This document shows positions 57,851 to 64,000 of a DNA stretch of 64,000 nt, piece after piece. The notes beneath the pieces are model-generated. The model had not been told where the DNA came from and did no database searches. It was given only the letters and a program-made list of their open reading frames with translations. The stretch lies in contig NC_082696.1 of assembly GCF_949987515.2 (NCBI RefSeq), positions 64,736,447-64,800,446 of the forward strand, given 5' to 3'. The position numbers and the translations under genes are program-made. Position 1 is the stretch's first letter; every line of letters starts with the position of its first letter. This DNA comes from Delphinus delphis. Its lineage: Eukaryota; Chordata; Mammalia; Artiodactyla; Delphinidae.

Positions 57851-60765
57851 TAAGTGCTAATGTGTTGATATATTTTTAAGGGAAAATATTTTTTGAATAA
57901 ATATATTAAGAATAAGAGCATGATTCTGTAACCCCAAATCCTAAAGAGCCATATGTAATATCTTAATGTCAGGCCCATCAGACTCAGTAAGTTTGGTTTC
58001 TCCTCTCTCAAGACAAAATAAATACATTAAAGAATACAAGCTGAATATAGCCCACTGAATTATGTTAATATGAGTAAAAGTTTACCTTATAACTATTCTT
58101 ACTGTTTCCAATTTATACACTGCATTTCACTATGATTCCATGCTGTGTGTTTCCATTGCTTTGAATTTTCTCACTTTTTTGGAAACCTACAAATTAAGAA
58201 TTAACTAACAATTTAGAACTTTTGTGCAGTCACTCTCTGTGTACTAGTGTGTACTGTGTTCTGACAAGTTTTGTACAGATGAGAAAGTAGTGAAACATAA
58301 ATTAAAATGAATTCATTTCATCAAAGCCATGTGGTGATCAAAAGTAATTAATTAAGAGAAGTAAAAACTAACAAACACACAAAACAGAGATTGTTTTTTC
58401 ATCAAACTTTTACTTAGGAGAAGTTTACAAGCCTGGATATCTGGGAATTTTATTAGATTATCTCTTAAGTGGAAGTCTTATGAGGTCATGTTGAGGGCAA
58501 GGGTAACCCTCTATATTATTTGTGTGTATATATACATACAAAATCTATTTATTTATGCACGATTAAGGCTCCATGGGGCATTTTTTTACTGAACACAAAA
58601 TAAGGAATTTTAAAAATTTCTAAATTACTTCCATTTTCACAAAATACAAAGAATAGTGGGTGCTTTAAGTCCAGTGTATGCAGCTACCTATTCATCATAG
58701 CTGGCTTTGCTGAGATAGGTCTTTGCATCCTTTCAGAACTACATATAAAGCCTGGTCTAGAGACCACTCTCTATATAACAGACCTAGGAGATATTTAAAG
58801 TATCTTCCAACTCTGAGAGTCCACAATCTTTGGAAAAGCAGAAGACATATTTCCTTAATGTATAGACATCCCTTTTGGCCTAGAGTGCCAGTGTGATGTC
58901 ATATCCCCTCTCCCTCTAGAAGGAGGCACTGCTTTTCTTCATTGGTCTATGTGTTGCTCTACATCTGTGCTCTCCAGTGCATCACTGGCTGAGGACCACC
59001 CAAGAAGGAAAGTTCACTAACGGCTCACTGATCTGGATTTCTTATGGAAATCTTAGCCTGGGAATAGTTTTCCTGAACTACAAGATTCAACAGGCTTTAC
59101 CATAAGCTCACAGATGGCTCCAGAACCACAAAGGTGTCTATTTTTAAAAATATGAATTTTATTATGTATGCACCAAAGTCACCATCCATGTACAACAACT
59201 TCTATATGCTTAATTTTTGATGATGCTTAAAATCCTTGTAAGACAGTGTTGTGGACTTGTCCAAAAATACATTGTTTCCAATACCCGAGTCCTATGTTGT
59301 TTTCTTATATACAGCTATGGAGAAAGAAAGGAAATAAGATTGGAATGAGGATATATCCAATAACCTCTCTCATGATTGTCTGCAGCACTGTGAAGACTAT
59401 TCAAGTAAAATAAGAAGATCCAGGCAGCCCCTGGAAATATTAGCGTAAGGGTAACGTCAGGCCAAAATTTCTATGAACCTGAAAGAGTGCTCTCCTTCTT
59501 CAATGATTGGAACACAAACATCGATTAGGAAACACCCTTTGAAAAGTTATCAAATTTGTGAGAAAAATTTAAAATAGAATTTTATTCAAGAAATCAAGAA
59601 AACAATATTTTCCTCATACCAAACCTAGCTGAAAATCCTCACTATCCTGAGAACACCATCATGATCATCTATCTGATCAGACTTTACTCAACCTCCACCC
59701 AGAATTCCTACTTAACACACAGATAAAGCTAAGAAAATAATAAACAAATACATTTCACTTTCTCATTCTTTAGGAAGCAAGGAAATTGAGGAATTTGCCA
59801 CTTAAGTGTTTTCCTAACTACTGAAACTGCATTTGAGTTTAGTTTTACAAAACACATTTTAAAACTTTATAGATTTCTTAATAAGTTCTCTTTGCAGGGA
59901 CATTCTTTCGTTTCATAACAGTTACCACCATATACTCGTAGCAGAGATTAAAATCAGATTAATATCTGATGTCTATGATCATGTTACATTTAATCACATT
60001 CCACTAATATTTAAGAAAAGTCAGGTCTAATTCTAATTCACACCAATCACATCTACTCTATGTTGTGGAAACATGATGGAAAGAAGTTAGAATATGTGGA
60101 CTTCTTTAGCCCAGAGCACTCAGTTGAGTGATATAAGCACTCACCCCAAATATAACAGAGCTAGAGAAGTGAACAGGGATTCACTTCATTGTGATTCGCA
60201 CAACACACACACTGGCATGAAAAAATTAGGAAGTATTCACAGACAACTTCCTAGGAGCAGATGTAGCACTTACATAATTCTTTTACGCACCAGGTAGCAT
60301 CACAGACGTTGACTTATAAATCCGATCGACTCTTCTGTATTCCATGGCCTTTGTGCTCCTAACAAACTGTACTTGACCTGGAGAAACTAGAGTAATCCTT
60401 TTTACAGTTCACATTATTTTAATGGTATAACAGGCAAAAATCTTCACAAGCAGGAGCTCACACATTTTTGTGATTTATAATCTCTTTTTTACACGACAAG
60501 ATTAAAGAAATATTGCTTAAGAAGAATGTAAGGGTTTATTCCCACAGAGCTCAGGAAAAGAAAGTAAGTTGGGTGTTTGAAATTAAACCATTTTATGCTC
60601 TCCTTTATAACCAACATTATTTTTGTAAAAGACACTATATTCCCCAGTGTTTGTATAAGACAAATAATACAATTTTTAGTTTTTTTCTCTCTCTCTCCCT
60701 ACCCTATTTCTTCTCTATTTTCTCCTCAACATGAACGCATTTTTATGCAGAGACCACAGTTTTAG
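57851..60765. other. Long AT-rich non-coding stretch, mostly unassigned
   Basis: No gene was recognised. A weak MIR-like patch lies at about 58785-58835 ('agatatttaaagtatcttc', 'caactctgagagtccacaa'). All frames are short. Confidence 0.5.
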
Positions 60766-60970
60766 ACAGAGAACAGTGGCTGGGAATTTAGAAGCTTAAA
60801 AACACTGGACTCACTATTATCACTGTGAGATTTCCCTTAGGTTACTTAGCATCTGTGTGATTCAGTCTCTACCTTTAAAAGTGGAATTACAATGCCTGTT
60901 CTTATTTATTTTACCAAAATATGGTAAGGGCTAAATGGCATTAAAGAGTTTGGGAAATACAATTGCTGCA
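60766..60970 (+). repeat. Possible MIR SINE, forward
   Basis: 'ggttacttagcatctgtgt', 'gattcagtctctaccttta', 'aaagtggaattacaatgcc' and 'gggctaaatggcattaaag' weakly follow MIR order. Confidence 0.42.
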
Positions 60971-61610
60971 TAATCAAGAAAGGGTATTTTGGAATGATTA
61001 TTACAGCACATCAACTTCTCATTGACAGCTAATAAATCATTTAGCATGTTAGTAACAAAAACTACTAATTATGCTAAGTGAACTGTTCCCTGATATAATT
61101 CTGTACTTTATTTCTGGTAACTCATTTAACATGGATATTCCCTCCTTCTTAACACTCAGTGCTTTGCCAGCATTTTCTTTAATCTTATCAGATCTCTTTG
61201 ATTTAATTGAGAAGTCACTCTAGAAGAATGTCATTTTTCTTGCATCTCTTCAACAAAGTAATATAATTAAGATTATGCAAAACAGAGAAGATTCCCCGAG
61301 TGCCAGGCAAGAGTGAAGGCCTGTGAAATCCCAAAATTAGGAATTGCTGTAGTCAACATAAATAATTGACATTTAGATGACCTAATTAAAACAAATTACA
61401 TCTCTGTAGGGGAAACTTATGGTTTCAAACACAGGATATTCTTGAGAAATCATAGACAAAATATCCAAGATAGCTCTGCTTTATATTTTCTATAAAAATC
61501 ATGCAAAACTGAGTTTATTCTCGACAAAATAATGTTCAATGTATGGGAGAACTGTGGAAATTTGAAACTATATCAGAAAGAGAATATTCTTAACTGCTGT
61601 TAAGACAAAT
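60971..61610. other. Non-coding DNA including a TAAT-rich block
   Basis: 60990-61420 is rich in homeodomain-type TAAT/ATTA cores and holds a perfect 'ttgacagctaataaatca' TALE-like site. It may be a conserved non-coding element (see findings). No repeat family was assigned. Confidence 0.4.
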
Positions 61611-61812
61611 AGCATAGCAGTTGAGTGGGACAACTATAGAGCCAGACAATAGACTCTTAGCTCATGTCTATGCAAGTTCCTTAATCTCTGTGCCTCAGTT
61701 TCATTGTCTATAAAATGGGCACCTCCTGGGCTTTTGTGATGATTAAATCATTTAATGCACGTAAAATGTCTTGAAGAGTGCTTAAAATATAGTAAGATTT
61801 TGATAAATCTCC
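61611..61812 (+). repeat. MIR SINE, forward, clear copy
   Basis: 'agcatagcagttgagtggg', 'gcaagttccttaatctctg', 'tgcctcagtttcattgtct', 'ataaaatgggcacctcctg', 'tgatgattaaatcatttaa' and 'cttaaaatatagtaagatt' match MIR colinearly over about 200 bp. Confidence 0.82.
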
Positions 61813-62561
61813 AATTTGTGGTAATTTTCATTTTTTTTTACATGCTCAAGTACTCTGATGATAAAGGGAAAATTGGAAGCCTTGTAAAAATAAAATGGGT
61901 AATTGACCTTAATATTTTTTCAATTAATTTACTTTCAGAATTCCTTAAGGAAAAAAAATTATATTTTTCCCATGAAAATTACACTCTTGTTCCAGAAGGG
62001 CTTTATTACCTCTTCTTCTCATGGAACAACACATTTTTATACAAACTCCCTCAGACATTCAGAAATGTGCTCTCATTTTGGAAATGTATCAGTTATGCTC
62101 TAATGCTCTAACTGCTTTGAATTTTGCTCATTGTGTCAAATCACCTTTAATAAAGAAATAGAATTATAGGTGCTGGCACCATACGGAAAAAAGCACATTC
62201 AAATTCTTTTTATAAGGAATTTGGTCTCTACTCACATAAATGGAACAATGTCTACCATATCTCCTGATGAGCAGATTTTTTAAAGCAAAGAACCTGCTGA
62301 TAAAACTTTGTTAAATTTTAATCAAAATCCTATTTCAAATGCGCATACCAAAAGCACTTTTGTGTGATATAGTATCTACAAGATGATGAATTAAAATGGT
62401 TATCTGTTGAAACCTTATAGGTGGGGTATTTTAAAATATGGCTTTCTCTTGTTGAAAGCAGAAGGTGGTTTTGGGTGAAAATGTACCAAAGTCCACTTAC
62501 TCTATTGCAAAATGTAAGATGCAAAGCAGATTGTCTTCAATAAAGCAACAAATCTCTACAG
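61813..62561. other. AT-rich non-coding DNA, nothing recognised
   Basis: Contains the 118-codon plus-strand frame 61755-62111, which begins inside the MIR and is rich in Phe, Leu, Ile and Lys, as AT-rich random frames are. Not a gene. Confidence 0.55.
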
Positions 62562-62641
62562 CATGGTGATTAAGAAGAACTTGTGAAAATTGTACTGCCT
62601 GAGCTCAAAACCCAGTGCTGATTACTAGCTGTGTGACCTTA
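62562..62641 (+). repeat. MIR SINE 5' part, cut by an L1 insertion
   Basis: 'cagcatggtgattaagaag', 'tactgcctgagctcaaaac' and 'ttactagctgtgtgacctt' match the MIR first half. The match stops abruptly at 62641, exactly where L1 ORF2 sequence begins. The other half of the MIR should lie beyond the right edge of this window if the L1 inserted here. Confidence 0.68.
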
Positions 62642-64000
62642 GATTTTATTACAAAGTTACAGTAATCAATACAGTATGGTCCTGGCACAAAAATAGAACT
62701 ATAGATCAATGGAACAGGATAGAAAGCCCAGAGATAAACCCACACACATATAGTCACCTTATTTTTGATAAAGGAGGCAAGAGTATACAATGGAGAAAAG
62801 ACAGCCTCTTCAATAAGTGGTGCTGGGAAAGCTGGGAAGCTTCATGTATAGGAATGAAATTAGAACACTGCCTAATGCCATACACAAAAATAAACTCAGA
62901 ATGAATTAAAGACCTAAATGTAAGGCCAGACACTATAAAACTCTCAGAGGAAAACAGAGGCAGAATACACTATGACGTAAATCACAGCAAGATGCTTTTT
63001 GACCCACCTCCTAGATAAATGGAAATAAAAACAAAAATAAACAAATGGGACCTAATGAAACTTAAAGCTTTTGCACAGCAAAAGAAACCGTAAACAAGAC
63101 GAAAAGACAACCCTCAACATGGGAGAAAATATTTGCAAATGAAGCAACTGACAAAGGATTAATCTCCAAAATTCACAAGCAGCTCATGCAGCTCAATATC
63201 AAAGAAACAAATAACCCAATCCAAAAATGGGCAGAAGACCTAAATAGAAATTTCTCCAAAGAACATATGCAGATTGCCAACAAACACATGAAAGGATGCT
63301 CAGCATCACTAGTCATTAGAGAAATGCAAATCAAAACTACAATGAGGTATCACCTCACACCAGCCAGAATGGCCATCCTCAAAAAAATCTGCAAACAATA
63401 AATTCTGGAGAGGATTTGGAGAAAAGGGAACCCTCTTGCACTGTTGGGAATGTAAATTGATACAGCCACTATGGAGAACAGTATGGAGGTTCCTTAAAAA
63501 ACTAGAAATAGAACTACTATATGACCCAGCAATCCCACTACTGGGCATGTACCCTGGGAAAACCATAATTCAAAAAGAGACATGTACCGAAATGTTCATT
63601 GCAACACTATTTGCAATAGCCAGGACATCAAGCAACTTAAGTGTCCATCAACAGATGAATGGATAAAGAAGATGTGACACATATATACAGTAGAATATTA
63701 GCCATAAAAGGGAACAAAATTGAGTTATCTGCAGTGAGGTGGATGGATCTAGAGACTGTCATACAGAGTGAAGTAAGTCAGAAAGAGAAAAACAATACCA
63801 TATGCTAACACATATGTATGGAATCTAAAAAAAAAAAAAAAATGTTTCTGAAGAACCTAAATGCAGGACACGAGTAAAGAGACAGATGTAGAGAATCGAC
63901 TTGAGGACATGGGGAGTGTGAAGGGTAAGGTGGAACAAAGTGAGAGAGTGGCTTTGACATATATACACTACCAAATGTAAAATAGGTAGCTAGTGGGAAG
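62642..64000 (+). mobile_element. Relatively young L1, ORF2 C-terminal half and 3' UTR, running off the window
   Basis: A plus-strand L1 truncated at its 5' end within ORF2. Colinear ORF2 text starts 'acagtaatcaatacagtat' and 'ggtcctggcacaaaaatag'. Long decayed reading stretches follow: 63186-63401 with [19 protein letters not shown] and 63436-63666 with [19 protein letters not shown] and [13 protein letters not shown]. Stops and frameshifts near 62894, 63399 and 63667 show it is dead. The 3' UTR (after about 63840) contains 'tagagaatcgacttgagga' and 'gtgagagagtggctttgac', the same tail type as the truncated L1 at 33715. Its poly(A) and TSD lie beyond the right edge. Confidence 0.95.

Noticed and set aside
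61755..62111. 118-codon plus-strand frame rich in hydrophobic residues
   Set aside because: It starts within a MIR and has the Phe/Leu/Ile/Lys bias of AT-rich random sequence. No family resemblance.
1..64000. CRISPR arrays, bacterial operons, phage or plasmid features
   Set aside because: No spaced direct-repeat arrays, no tight directional gene strings and no ribosome-binding-site pattern. Repeat content is that of a mammalian nuclear genome.
1..64000. Nuclear mitochondrial insertions or retroviral internal genes
   Set aside because: No mitochondrial tRNA, rRNA or protein text was recognised, and no gag, pol or env-like frames accompany the LTR remnants.

Overview
This is a stretch of mammalian nuclear DNA, almost certainly from a cetacean and probably a toothed whale. 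The evidence is the interspersed repeats. Ten copies of the tRNA-derived CHR SINE family (cetacean/hippo/ruminant lineage) are present. They include near-consensus, CpG-rich copies of the ~200-bp CHR-2 type that opens 'cttccctggtggcgcag', which is abundant in whale genomes. There are also cetartiodactyl-type young L1 3' ends. The DNA is AT-rich, with no CpG island except inside retro-inserts.

No convincing protein-coding gene, exon, tRNA/rRNA gene, CRISPR array or operon was found. The longest open frames (100-154 codons) lie in SINEs, a GT/CT microsatellite or random AT-rich sequence. The window reads as intergenic or deep-intronic DNA. Its recognisable content is transposon debris of several ages: ancient MIR, L2, CR1/L3-like, MLT1/MST LTR, Tigger and L1M fragments; middle-aged L1 tails; and young CHR SINEs and truncated L1s with readable target-site duplications (TSDs).

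Layout. 1-10 kb: AT-rich DNA with L2/MIR relics, an L1 tail and a CA repeat (2.8-3.3 kb), a good L2 (8.05-8.7 kb) and an MLT1-type LTR (9.1-9.6 kb). 10-24 kb: CHR SINEs at 10.9 and 21.1 kb, an MST-type LTR (11.8 kb), an old L1 tail (19.4 kb) and a MIR (22.0 kb). 24-27 kb: three L1 remnants in the same orientation, one with a large internal deletion. 28.66-29.04 kb: a composite insert in which a CHR SINE and an unidentified GC-rich segment lie in tandem, each with its own A-run. 31.8-36 kb: six young retro-insertions in about 4 kb, including two SINEs facing each other. 36-48 kb: mostly unassigned sequence with MIR/CR1 relics. 48.4-57.9 kb: a GT/CT repeat, a solo-LTR-like remnant, two CHR SINEs, several L1 fragments and a Tigger fragment. 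58-64 kb: unassigned AT-rich DNA with some homeodomain-like TAAT motifs, MIRs, and a young L1 that entered a MIR and runs off the end of the window.

No novel biological system was found. The points most worth a second look are the SINE plus GC-rich composite insert, a SINE with a duplicated B box, the inverted SINE pair, and three TAAT-rich blocks that could be conserved non-coding elements. Repeat family names come from recalled consensus features, without a database search, so subfamily names are provisional.
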